This document shows positions 47,207-55,299 of a stretch of 64,000 nucleotides of DNA, in pieces (position 1 is the stretch's first letter; each line of letters starts with the position of its first letter). The translations under genes and the position numbers were made by a program. This DNA is from Streptomyces cylindrosporus (GTDB taxonomy: Bacteria > Actinomycetota > Actinomycetes > Streptomycetales > Streptomycetaceae), in contig NZ_JALDAY010000004.1 of NCBI RefSeq assembly GCF_022698165.1, positions 248,001 through 312,000 on the forward strand, given 5' to 3'. The notes under the pieces were generated by a model, which was given only the letters and a program-made list of their open reading frames with translations, was not told the DNA's origin and did no database searches.

Positions 47207-47352
47207 GGCTGATTGTGGGACGTGAGGCAGGTTGCAACGATTCCCTCAACTTGTGGGAACTCGGTGTGTGCTGCGTCACGTTCGAGTTAGATGATTGCGA
47301 GTGAGCGAACCGACGCGCCGTGCGTGCGGACGCGGCTTGGCAGGGGGTCCAG

Positions 47353-48762
47353 GTGAGTGCTTCCCGGCGTAGTGGGACCACCGATGAGCTGGGGCCCGAC
47401 GAGCCCGAGCGGGCCGGCCCCGTGGGCCCCGACGGCTCCGATCTGCTCGCCGCGCTCCTCGACGGGATGGACGCGGCCCTGTGCGCCTTCGACGCCGACG
47501 GAGTCGTAACCCATTGGAACCGTGAGGCCGAGCGGATCCTCGGCTGGACCGCGGCCGAGGCGGTGGGGCGGCACGGGTTCGCGGGATGGGCCGTGCGGGA
47601 GGCCGACGCCGAGGAGGTCGAGGGGCGGCTGATGGCCGCCATGCAGGCCCCCGGCCGCCAGGTGCACGAGTTCGCGCTGCTGACCAAGGACGGCGGACGG
47701 GTGCTCGTGCGCACGCAGTCCGCGGCGGTACGAGGGCCCGACGGCAAGCCCGCCGGGCTGTACTGCGCCTTCAGCGAGGTGCACGCGCAGATCGACCTGG
47801 AGCGGTCGATCGCGCTGAGCGAGGCCCTGTTCGAGGACGCCAGCTGGGGTGTCGTGCTCGTGGACGCCGATCTCCGGCCCGCCGTCGTGAACGCGCACGC
47901 GGCCCGCTCGCTGGGCATCGGCCGTACGTCCGCACTCGGACGGCCGCTGGGGGAACTGCTCTCCCAGGGCGTGGAGGAACTGGAGAGCGCCCTCACCCAC
48001 GTCCTCGCCGAGGGCGCGCCGCCGGCTCCCGCGGAGATCTGGGTGAGCGTGCGGACGCCGGACGGCGAGCAGCGGCGCTGCTGGCGGTGCGGGTTCGTAC
48101 GGCTGGCGTCACCGCTCGCGGAGGAACCGGTTCCGCTCGGGGTCGGCTGGCTGTTCCAGGACGTCACCGAGGGCAAGCAGGCGGAGCAGGAGGCCTCGCT
48201 GCTGCGGTTCCGGGCGAACCAGCTGCACCGAGCCGCGCGGGCGGCGGGTGAGTGCGAGGACCCACGCGAGGCGGCGACGGTCCATCTGGACTTCGCGCTG
48301 GCCGGGTTCGCCGATCACGCGCTGATCGACCGGGTGGCGGGAGGCGCGGCGCCCGTGGACGGGGAGGCCGAGGGGCCCGTGCGGCTGGTGCGGGTCGCGG
48401 CCACGCCCTCGGGCGCGCCGGGACCGAGCCTGCTGGCCGGGCAGGCCGGGCTGCCCGTGCGGTACGGGCAGGGGCACCCGGCCCTGCAGTGCGTGGAACG
48501 GGCCGGGTCCGTGCGGGCCAGCGTCGGGGCGGTGGCGGCGGAACAGGCCCGGGAGTGGGCGTTGGCCCGGCAGTGGCCGGGGGACGCGGTACACGCGCTG
48601 TGCGCGGTGCTGCGGAGCCGGGGGCGGACGCTGGGGGTGGTGACCTTCCTGCGTGGGGGCGGGCGCAGCCAGTTCGAGCGGGCCGATGCGGTGTACGCGG
48701 AGGACGTGGCCGTTCGGATCGCCGCGGCGTTGGATCTGGCGGGGGTTGTGGGGCGGGAGTAG
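47353..48762 (+). CDS. PAS/GAF-domain signalling protein without an output domain
   Basis: GTG 47353 follows AGGGGG; 469 aa beginning VSASRRSGTTDELGPDE. A first PAS domain contains GMDAALCAFDADGVVTHWNREAERILGWTAAEAVGR. A second begins FEDASWGVVLVDADLRPAVVNAHAAR. The C-terminal 180 residues look like a GAF-like fold (VGAVAAEQAREWALARQWPGDAVHALCAVLRSRGR). No kinase, phosphatase or DNA-binding domain follows, so it likely acts through a partner. A start at 47320 is possible but lacks a good ribosome-binding site. Confidence 0.78.
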   Translation: MSASRRSGTTDELGPDEPERAGPVGPDGSDLLAALLDGMDAALCAFDADGVVTHWNREAERILGWTAAEAVGRHGFAGWAVREADAEEVEGRLMAAMQAPGRQVHEFALLTKDGGRVLVRTQSAAVRGPDGKPAGLYCAFSEVHAQIDLERSIALSEALFEDASWGVVLVDADLRPAVVNAHAARSLGIGRTSALGRPLGELLSQGVEELESALTHVLAEGAPPAPAEIWVSVRTPDGEQRRCWRCGFVRLASPLAEEPVPLGVGWLFQDVTEGKQAEQEASLLRFRANQLHRAARAAGECEDPREAATVHLDFALAGFADHALIDRVAGGAAPVDGEAEGPVRLVRVAATPSGAPGPSLLAGQAGLPVRYGQGHPALQCVERAGSVRASVGAVAAEQAREWALARQWPGDAVHALCAVLRSRGRTLGVVTFLRGGGRSQFERADAVYAEDVAVRIAAALDLAGVVGRE

Positions 48763-48765
48763 TCA

Positions 48766-48822
48766 CGCCGGTCCAGGGCAGCTGCGCCGGTCCAGGGCAG
48801 CTGCGCCGGTCCAGCGGTGCTG
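48766..48822. repeat. Three tandem 19-bp repeats between convergent genes
   Basis: CGCCGGTCCAGGGCAGCTG is present exactly at 48766-48784 and 48785-48803, and in diverged form at 48804-48822. The array fills the gap between the PAS gene stop (48762) and the SIS gene stop (48824). Confidence 0.85.
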
Positions 48823-48823
48823 T

Positions 48824-49579
48824 TCAGTGCTGGTAGAAGATCCGGTCGCCGTACTCCTCGAACACCCTGCCGTTCCACTCGTGGCCGCCGTCCACGTTCC
48901 CGGAGCGCAGGAGCGGGGGCTCGATGCCGCGGTCCGACAGGGCTCCCGCCGCCGTTGCCATGACCGACTGGAGAATCGCGCTCGTCACCACCGTCGACGC
49001 CGGGGCGAAGGGGGCCGGGATCGGGGGCAGGGTCAGGGTCGCGTCGCCGATGGGGATCTTGGAGTCCAGGACGATGTCGCAGTGGTCCTTCAGGTAGGTG
49101 CCCGAGCTGTGGCGGGAACGGGTCTCCGTCGCGTACGCGACCGATGTGACGCCGATGACCTTCACGCCCAGGGCGCGGGCGTGCATCGCCATCTCGACCG
49201 GGAGCGCGTTGCGGCCCGAGAGGGAGATGATGACCAGGGCGTCGCCCGCGCGCAGCGGCGAGGTGTCCAGGACCGCGCTCGCGAGCCCGTCGACGCGCTC
49301 CAGGGCGGAGCCCAGCGTGGCCGGCATCACGTCGACGCCCACGGCCCCCGGTACCGCCAGCAGGTTCATCAGGGCGAGCCCGCCCGCCCGGTAGACGACG
49401 TCCTGCGCGGCGAGCGAGGAGTGCCCGGCGCCGAAGGCGAAGAGCCGGCCCCCGTCGGCGACCGTGTCGGCGAGCAGCGTGCCCGCCGCGGCGATGGCCT
49501 CACCCTCCTCGTCGCGCACCCGCTCCAGGAGATCGATCGCGGCGTCGAAGAACTGGTCGGCCAGTTTGCCGTCGCTCAT
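48824..49579 (-). CDS. SIS-domain sugar-phosphate-binding protein
   Basis: ATG 49579 follows GGAAGGA; 251 aa. Sugar isomerase (SIS) fold motifs are LFAFGAGHSSLAAQDVVYRAGG and DALVIISLSGRNALPVEMAMHARALGVKVIGVTS. A helical N terminus and a C-terminal substrate loop follow (GDATLTLPPIPAPFAPAS). It probably binds a phosphosugar such as an aminosugar phosphate. A DasR-like operator about 106 bp upstream supports a link to N-acetylglucosamine metabolism. Confidence 0.85.
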   Translation of the reverse strand: MSDGKLADQFFDAAIDLLERVRDEEGEAIAAAGTLLADTVADGGRLFAFGAGHSSLAAQDVVYRAGGLALMNLLAVPGAVGVDVMPATLGSALERVDGLASAVLDTSPLRAGDALVIISLSGRNALPVEMAMHARALGVKVIGVTSVAYATETRSRHSSGTYLKDHCDIVLDSKIPIGDATLTLPPIPAPFAPASTVVTSAILQSVMATAAGALSDRGIEPPLLRSGNVDGGHEWNGRVFEEYGDRIFYQH

Positions 49580-49684
49580 GCGGGTCCTTCCGGGTGGGGT
49601 CACGGGTCACGGGAGCCATGGGTCGTCAGTGGTCGTCGGTGGGTCGTCATCGGGTCGTCATGAGGCTGTGTCGCGGATCACCGT

Positions 49685-49699
49685 GCGGTCTGGACCAGT
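49685..49699 (-). promoter_or_regulatory. DasR-responsive element (dre-like)
   Basis: Minus-strand ACTGGTCCAGACCGC matches the dre consensus ACTGGTCTAGACCAC at 13 of 15 positions. It lies between the divergent SIS and dmdR1 genes, 106 bp from the former and about 200 bp from the latter. DasR control of dmdR1 by GlcNAc is reported in S. coelicolor. Confidence 0.7.
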
Positions 49700-49746
49700 G
49701 CGGTGTCAATACGGCCGCCGGACCAGGCGCCCGCAACCGCACGAAT

Positions 49747-49776
49747 ACGGGCGGCTACTCCCGAGTACCCGCCCGT
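49747..49776. other. Long hairpin in the dmdR1 upstream region
   Basis: ACGGGCGG (49747-49754) pairs with CCGCCCGT (49769-49776). After a C/C mismatch, TACTC pairs with GAGTA over a 2-nt loop. This 30-bp near-palindrome is 122 bp before dmdR1 and could be an operator or an mRNA leader structure. Confidence 0.5.
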
Positions 49777-49897
49777 AACCCCGTGGTTTCAACGGCGCGG
49801 CACGGTTGTCAGTGGTATGCGTCAGAATTGAATCCAGGGCCAGCGCACGCGCCGGGAAGCTGTTCGCGCTTCCGGCAGATCTCATCGAGGGGCACGT

Positions 49898-50590
49898 ATG
49901 TCCGGACTGATCGACACCACGGAGATGTATCTCCGCACCATCCTCGAGCTTGAGGAGGAAGGTGTGGTCCCCATGCGCGCCCGGATCGCCGAGCGGCTCG
50001 ACCAGAGCGGGCCGACCGTGAGCCAGACGGTGGCGCGGATGGAGCGGGACGGACTGGTCTCCGTGGCCACCGACCGGCACCTGGAGCTGACGGACGAGGG
50101 CCGCCGCCTCGCCACGCGCGTGATGCGCAAGCACCGCCTCGCCGAGTGTCTGCTCGTCGACGTGATCGGCCTGGAGTGGGAGCAGGTGCACGCCGAGGCC
50201 TGCCGCTGGGAGCACGTGATGAGCGAGGCCGTGGAGCGGCGCGTGCTGGAGCTGCTGCGCCACCCGACCGAGTCGCCGTACGGCAACCCGATCCCGGGCC
50301 TGGAGGAGCTGGGCGAGAAGGACGGCGCCGACCCGTTCCTGGACGAGGGCATGGTGTCGCTCGCGGACCTCGACCCGGGCGCCGACGGCAAGACGGTCGT
50401 GGTGCGCCGTATCGGCGAGCCGATCCAGACGGACGCGCAGCTGATGTACACGCTGCGCCGCGCGGGCGTGCAGCCCGGCTCGGTGGTGAGCGTGACGGAG
50501 TCGGCGGGCGGTGTGCTGGTCGGCAGCGGCGGCGAGGCGGCCGAGCTGGAGGCGGACGTCGCCTCCCATGTGTTCGTCGCCAAGCGCTGA
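49898..50590 (+). CDS. dmdR1: DtxR/IdeR-family iron-dependent repressor
   Basis: ATG 49898; 230 aa. The winged helix MSGLIDTTEMYLRTILELEEEGVVPMRARIAERLDQSGPTVSQTVARMERDGLVSV and metal-site region HRLAECLLVDVIGLEWEQVHAEACRWEHVMSEAVERR match DtxR/IdeR. A C-terminal SH3-like FeoA domain follows. With Fe(II) it represses siderophore genes. The neighbourhood (SIS gene, dre site) matches S. coelicolor dmdR1. The opposite strand carries long open frames; S. coelicolor dmdR1 overlaps the antiparallel adm gene, but I cannot tell which frame here would be adm. Confidence 0.92.
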   Translation: MSGLIDTTEMYLRTILELEEEGVVPMRARIAERLDQSGPTVSQTVARMERDGLVSVATDRHLELTDEGRRLATRVMRKHRLAECLLVDVIGLEWEQVHAEACRWEHVMSEAVERRVLELLRHPTESPYGNPIPGLEELGEKDGADPFLDEGMVSLADLDPGADGKTVVVRRIGEPIQTDAQLMYTLRRAGVQPGSVVSVTESAGGVLVGSGGEAAELEADVASHVFVAKR

Positions 50591-51114
50591 GCAACCGGGG
50601 TTGCTCGGCGGTCCCTTGACGTCGAGATTTTATGTGCCGAATTCGGAGCGCTCGGACGGTTCGCGTGCGAGGCTGGCGCGTGAGGCATATGACCTGAGGG
50701 GGCGGGAGGATGTGCCGCAGACGTGTGGATGGCCCCGGCGCCGAGTGGCGCCGGGGCCGGTCCTCCCCTGTGCTGACCCGGAGCCCCGAGCTCCCAGGGT
50801 CATCCCCCTCGGACCGTTTTCCCCGAGCGGTCCGCCTCCCGCTGAAGATCTCCCCTCGGCAGCGGCGATCATTCCTTGAGTGCGGTCACTCGAACGAGGG
50901 GTGTTGCTCACGGAAACGGCATTTTCGAATACCCATTCGATAGTCTGCGGGTGACGGGAGACGCGGAAGGTGCGCTTCAGGAGTGAGTGCGCGAGACGTG
51001 GAACCCACACGGCGGAAGGCAGCTGCACGGCACGGCAGGAAACGGTTCACAGGACCGGCCGGCTCGAAGCGGGAGCGAGCCGGTCCGAGCGGAGCTAGGG
51101 GGGTTGCCAGGACC
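50591..51114. other. Gene-poor intergenic region with one perfect inverted repeat
   Basis: I see no convincing gene in this 524-bp stretch. It contains TCGAAT-ACCC-ATTCGA (50925-50940), a perfect 6+4+6 inverted repeat in an AT-richer patch, likely in the promoter of the downstream hydrolase. The hydrolase frame is open back to GTG 50983, but that segment is Arg/Ala/Gly-rich and probably untranslated. Confidence 0.5.
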
Positions 51115-52011
51115 ATGGCGCGACGCATCGACGTGACCGGGGCGGGCGGGGTACGCCTCGCGGCCTGGGAGTTCGGCGACCCTCCCAAGACCGACCCCGC
51201 GGGGACCCGGGACCAGGCCGGGCCGCCCGGCGGGCACGAGTGCGGACCCGGCGTGCTCTTACTGCACGGCCTGATGGGCCGCGCCTCGCACTGGGCGTCC
51301 ACCGCCCGCTGGCTGTCCGAGCGGCATCGCGCGGTCGCACTCGACCAGCGCGGGCACGGACAGAGCGAGAAGCCCCCTCAGGCCGCGTTCACCCGGGAGG
51401 CCTACGTCGAGGACGCGGAGGCCGCGCTGGAACAGCTGGGGCTCTCCCCGGCCGTCCTCATCGGACACGCGATGGGCGCGCTGACCGCGTGGCAGCTCGC
51501 CGCGAAACGGCCCGACCTGGTGCGGGGCGTGATCATCTGCGACATGCGGGCGTCGGCGCTGGGCGCGGCCTCGCAGCGGGAGTGGCAGGACTGGTTCAAG
51601 GCCTGGCCCGTTCCCTTCGCCACGCTCGCCGACGTACGGAAGTGGTTCGGCGAGGACGATCCGTGGGTGGAGCGGCCGAATCCGGCGCGGGGGGAGTTCT
51701 ACGCCGAGGTGATGCACGAGTGTCCCGACGGGTGGCGGCCGGTGTTCGATCCGGCGCAGATGCTTCAGTCGCGGGAGACGTGGGTGTACGACGCGCACTG
51801 GGAGGAGTTGGCCCAGGTGCAGTGTCCGGCGCTGGTGGTGCGGGGGCTGGACGGGGAGTTGGGGCGGGCGGAGGCGCAGGAGATGGTGCGGGTCCTTCCC
51901 AGGGGGGAGTACGCGGAAGTGGCTGATGCGGGGCATCTTGTGCACTATGACCAGCCGGCGGCCTGGCGGGAGGCTGTCGAGCCGTTTCTTGATTCTGTGC
52001 TGGCGGTTTGA
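51115..52011 (+). CDS. Alpha/beta-hydrolase-fold protein lacking the nucleophile serine
   Basis: ATG 51115; 298 aa starting MARRIDVTGAGGVRLAAWEFGD. The fold is clear: oxyanion region VLLLHGLMGRASHW, strand/turn AVALDQRGHGQSEKPP, acid region VVRGLDGELGRAE and histidine ADAGHLVHYD. However, the nucleophile elbow GxSxG reads IGHAMGALT, with alanine at residue 119. The protein is therefore probably not a classical serine hydrolase. A rare TTA codon occurs at 51259-51261, making translation dependent on the bldA tRNA in Streptomyces. GTG 50983 is an alternative start. Confidence 0.8.
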   Translation: MARRIDVTGAGGVRLAAWEFGDPPKTDPAGTRDQAGPPGGHECGPGVLLLHGLMGRASHWASTARWLSERHRAVALDQRGHGQSEKPPQAAFTREAYVEDAEAALEQLGLSPAVLIGHAMGALTAWQLAAKRPDLVRGVIICDMRASALGAASQREWQDWFKAWPVPFATLADVRKWFGEDDPWVERPNPARGEFYAEVMHECPDGWRPVFDPAQMLQSRETWVYDAHWEELAQVQCPALVVRGLDGELGRAEAQEMVRVLPRGEYAEVADAGHLVHYDQPAAWREAVEPFLDSVLAV

Positions 52012-52043
52012 GGGGCCTAATGGGGGTGGGGTTGCGGTCTTGT

Positions 52044-52101
52044 GGCGGCTGCGGGTGGTTCGTGGTTGCTCGCGCAGTTCCCCGCGCCCCTTTCGGGGCG
52101 C
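52044..52101 (-). repeat. Dispersed Streptomyces intergenic repeat, copy B
   Basis: A 47-bp block beginning GCGGCTGCGGGTGGTTCG is identical to the left half of the copy at 61906. It ends in a CGCCCC-TTTC-GGGGCG hairpin. It lies between the convergent hydrolase and ABC permease genes. Confidence 0.85.
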
Positions 52102-52130
52102 TTCTCCTCGGGTCTGTCATACGGCAGCCG

Positions 52131-53744
52131 TCAGCCCTTGCTCACCGCCGTCAGGATTTCTGGGAGGCGGGACGCTGTCCGTGGGGCGGCCAGGTGTAGG
52201 CCCGTCAGGGTGATGGCGGTGCCGTAGGCGGCGCCCGCGGGCAGGAGCAGCCAGCCCCAGTCGTCGCCGTTCTTCGCGACGTTCGCCCAGATCGTCGCCG
52301 CGATGACCGGGGCCGTCAGTAGGGCCGCCGAGACCATGCCGCCGAAGATGGAGATCCAGGCCAGGCCCGTCTGGCCGGGGGCGACGTTCTTGTAGCCCTC
52401 CTGGGGGATGGAGTACGGGAAGCGGGCCGAGGTCCATGCGCCGGTCGCCAGCATCGCGCCGAGGAGGGCGAAGGAGAGGCCGAGGGCCTCGGGGAGGCGG
52501 GGCCAGTCGCCGAGCATCGCCGTGGTCAGGACCGTGACGAGGGTGGCGTACGGGAGGGTGATCACCAGCAACGCCAGTGCCCGGCCGCGTAGTTCGACGT
52601 ACGCGTCCCGCGCCGAGGAGATGGTCGTCGCGACCATCCAGAACGCGGACGTGTCCTGCCCGAACTGGTTGTACATCTGGATGCCGAGCATCCCGGCGGC
52701 GAAGCACGCGAAGTAGATCGAGCCGGTGCCCTGGAGCGCGTTGAAGACCGGCACGATCAGGCCGATCGCGAGTGAGGTGACCCAGGCCGCCTTGGTCTTG
52801 GGGTCGCGCCAGACGTAACGCAGGCTGCGCTCCATGACCGTGCCCGTGCGGCCGGCGGGCAGCAGGCGGGCGAGGCCGCCGGAGGTGCCGGGGTCGCGGG
52901 CGGGCTGGTCGGTGGCCGACTGGAGGGTCGAGCCGTCCGGTGACGTCATCAACTTCGTGAGATGCCGGGCCCATACGGCGATCAGCGCCACCAACGCGCC
53001 CGCGCTCAGCGCCAGTTGGAGCACCGCGACGCCGTACGACCCCTCGCTCGCCGAGTCCACCGCGCCGATCGCCGACGCCGGCGGCACCCACCTCAGCACG
53101 TCCCCGGCCGGTTCGAGCTGCGACAGCCCGCTCGAACCGAGGCGCTGCGCCCCGAAGTTGACCAGTTGCGCCCCGATCGCGATCACCAGCCCGCTCAGCA
53201 CCGCGAGATCGCGGCCCTTGCGGCTGGTCAGCAGCCGGATATTGGCGGCGGCGACGGCCCGCGCGAGGGCCACGCACACCAGCAGCGCGAGCACGACGCC
53301 GACGACGGCGACGGCGTACGCGGCACCGCCGTGCGCCACCGTGATCACCGAGCCGGTCAGCAGGAGCAGCGTGAACAGCGGGCCGATGCCCACCAGCGAG
53401 GCCGCCAGCAGGGCCCGTACGAGAGGCCGGGGCCGCAGCGGCAGCATCACCAGCCGGGTCGGGTCGAGGGTCTCGTCGCCGCCGGGGAAGAACAGCGGCA
53501 TCACCGCCCAGCCGAGCGCCAGCACGGCGACCAGCAGCACGACGACGGCCTCGGCGTGCGCGTGACCGCGCAGCGCGATCAGGCCGAGCAGTTGCAGCGC
53601 GCCGAAGAGCAGCACGACGACGGCCGAGACGACGTAGGCGGCCCGCCGCCCGCCCGACTGCCGCAGCCCGTTCCTGAGCAGGGAAAGCTTCAGTCGTACG
53701 ACGACGGAGGTGATGTCGGCGGGCGTGGCGCCGTCGGTGGTCAT
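52131..53744 (-). CDS. ABC exporter permease, polytopic
   Basis: ATG 53744, 537 aa, overlapping the ATPase stop by 4 bp. About 12-14 helices are predicted, starting RRAAYVVSAVVVLLFGALQLLGLIAL. A conserved cytoplasmic segment reads FFPGGDETLDPTRLVMLPLRPRPLVRALLAASLVGIGPL, as in large two-gene ABC-2-type exporters of actinobacteria. The substrate is unknown. It ends in a region convergent with the hydrolase and the dispersed repeat. Confidence 0.82.
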   Translation of the reverse strand: MTTDGATPADITSVVVRLKLSLLRNGLRQSGGRRAAYVVSAVVVLLFGALQLLGLIALRGHAHAEAVVVLLVAVLALGWAVMPLFFPGGDETLDPTRLVMLPLRPRPLVRALLAASLVGIGPLFTLLLLTGSVITVAHGGAAYAVAVVGVVLALLVCVALARAVAAANIRLLTSRKGRDLAVLSGLVIAIGAQLVNFGAQRLGSSGLSQLEPAGDVLRWVPPASAIGAVDSASEGSYGVAVLQLALSAGALVALIAVWARHLTKLMTSPDGSTLQSATDQPARDPGTSGGLARLLPAGRTGTVMERSLRYVWRDPKTKAAWVTSLAIGLIVPVFNALQGTGSIYFACFAAGMLGIQMYNQFGQDTSAFWMVATTISSARDAYVELRGRALALLVITLPYATLVTVLTTAMLGDWPRLPEALGLSFALLGAMLATGAWTSARFPYSIPQEGYKNVAPGQTGLAWISIFGGMVSAALLTAPVIAATIWANVAKNGDDWGWLLLPAGAAYGTAITLTGLHLAAPRTASRLPEILTAVSKG

Positions 53745-54511
53745 CGCGCCCCGCCGCCCAGCCAGTCGAGATCCGAACCGGCGTCGCGCCCGCCCGCGCC
53801 GACGAGTTCGAGGAAGGCCCGTTGCAGGGTGGGCGCCTGGCCGCGGACCTCGGCGAGCGTGCCCTGGGCGCGGATGCGGCCGGCGGCCATCACGGCGACC
53901 CAGTCGCACAGGGACTCGACGAGTTCCATCACATGGGAGGAGAAGACGACGGTGGCGCCGGAGGCCGTGTAGCGCTCCAGGACGCCCCGGATGGTCTGCG
54001 CGGAGACGGGGTCGACGCCCTCGAACGGCTCGTCCAGGAACAGCACTTCGGGGTTGTGCAGCAGCGCCGCCGCGAGCCCGATCTTCTTCCGCATGCCGGT
54101 CGAGTAGTCGACGACGAGCTTGTGCTGGGCGCCGGCCAGGTCGAGCACGTCGAGCAGCTGCGTGGCCCGCCGCTCGACCTCCGCGCCCGGCAGTCCCCGC
54201 AACCGCCCGCTGTAGCCGAGCAGTTCACGTCCCGACAGCCGCTCGAACAGCCGCAGCCCTTCGGGCAACACCCCGATCCGCGCCTTCACGGCCACCGGAT
54301 CCCGCCACACGTCATGCCCGACGACCTCGACAGTGCCATGATCCGGCCGCAGCAACCCGGTGACCATGGAGAGGGTGGTGGTCTTCCCGGCCCCGTTGGG
54401 ACCGACGAGCCCAATAAATTTCCCGGCGGGCAATTCGAGATCGATCCCGGCAACAGCAACCTGCTGCCCAAACCGCTTCCAAAGCCCACGCACACTCACA
54501 GCCGACGTCAT
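53741..54511 (-). CDS. ABC exporter ATP-binding protein
   Basis: ATG 54511; 256 aa. Walker A is GPNGAGKTTT, the Q-loop region is IGVLPEGLRLFERLSGRE, the signature is DYSTGMRKKIGLAAALLHNP and Walker B is VLFLDEPFEGVDP. The signature STGMRKK in place of LSGGQ is typical of the DRA/CcmA-like ABC-2 exporter class. It energises the coupled permease. The dispersed repeat copy C begins 12 bp upstream. Confidence 0.88.
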   Translation of the reverse strand: MTSAVSVRGLWKRFGQQVAVAGIDLELPAGKFIGLVGPNGAGKTTTLSMVTGLLRPDHGTVEVVGHDVWRDPVAVKARIGVLPEGLRLFERLSGRELLGYSGRLRGLPGAEVERRATQLLDVLDLAGAQHKLVVDYSTGMRKKIGLAAALLHNPEVLFLDEPFEGVDPVSAQTIRGVLERYTASGATVVFSSHVMELVESLCDWVAVMAAGRIRAQGTLAEVRGQAPTLQRAFLELVGAGGRDAGSDLDWLGGGAR

Positions 54512-54522
54512 GCATGCCAACC

Positions 54523-54577
54523 TAAAAGGGGCGCGGGGAACTGCGCGACCAGCCACACACAACCCGCACCCGCCAAC
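54523..54577 (+). repeat. Dispersed Streptomyces intergenic repeat, copy C
   Basis: Begins TAAAAGGGGCGCGGGGAACT, then the ACTGCGCGACCAGCCAC word shared with copy A. It lies between tandem minus-strand genes, the only copy not between convergent genes. Confidence 0.75.
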
Positions 54578-54604
54578 GGCGAACGCGAGCCACCCCAATA
54601 GGCG

Positions 54605-55258
54605 CTACCGATCCCGCCCGCACGCATAAGCAAGCGGCGAGATCAACTCCTCCGAATCCGGCAGCCACCGGTTCGCCGGAGTGGGCCGACGCGCCCACTG
54701 AACAGCACCGCGAGATCCATACCGGGTAGGCGGCGCAGCCACGTAGCTGCCCTCACCCAGCGCGGCGAGGTCGAGCGACGACGGCGCCCATCCGAGTTTC
54801 CTGACGAGCTCGGGAAGCTTCACAGCGGCGCCGGGGAGCACGAAGAACCGCATGCGCCGATCCGGGGACAGCGTCACCGGCCCGAGTGTCAGCTCCATCC
54901 GCTCCATACGTGCAAGCGCCAGGAACCCCGCGGTCTCAGGGACGTCGATCGCATCGAACGTACGCCCCGTCGGCAGCAGAATCGAAGCCGTCGGCTGCTT
55001 CTGCCACATCCGGCGGGCCACCGTCGCACTGCCCGTGGCCTGCGTCGCCCAGTCCTCCCGCGCCGGATGCGCCCCCGGCGCACCGCACGCCGCGTCGCCG
55101 CAGGAGCAGCGCTGCACCCCGTCGACGGCTTCCAGCCAGGTCCCCGGGAACACGTCCCAGTGGCGCTCCTCGGCATAGCGCACGGCGGTCTCCAGCAGCG
55201 ATTCCCCGCGCTGCTTCGGAATCTGAGCGGCTTCGGTACCCGCGATCGTCTCTTCCAC
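54605..55258 (-). CDS. Bifunctional primase/polymerase-fold (prim-pol) N-terminal domain protein
   Basis: From GTG 55258, preceded by GGGAG, the protein is 217 aa: VEETIAGTEAAQIPKQRGESLLETAVRYAEERHWDVFPGTWLE. It contains an apparent zinc knuckle RCSCGDAACGAPGAHPAREDW and TASILLPTGRTFDAIDVPETAG. These match the Streptomyces prim-pol-domain proteins found on chromosomes as stand-alone genes. No helicase partner is present and polymerase activity is unproven. GTG 55282 is an alternative start. Confidence 0.7.
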   Translation of the reverse strand: MEETIAGTEAAQIPKQRGESLLETAVRYAEERHWDVFPGTWLEAVDGVQRCSCGDAACGAPGAHPAREDWATQATGSATVARRMWQKQPTASILLPTGRTFDAIDVPETAGFLALARMERMELTLGPVTLSPDRRMRFFVLPGAAVKLPELVRKLGWAPSSLDLAALGEGSYVAAPPTRYGSRGAVQWARRPTPANRWLPDSEELISPLAYACGRDR

Positions 55259-55299
55259 GCCCAACACAACTCCCGCATCCACCTCGGGTTACGGGGGTC

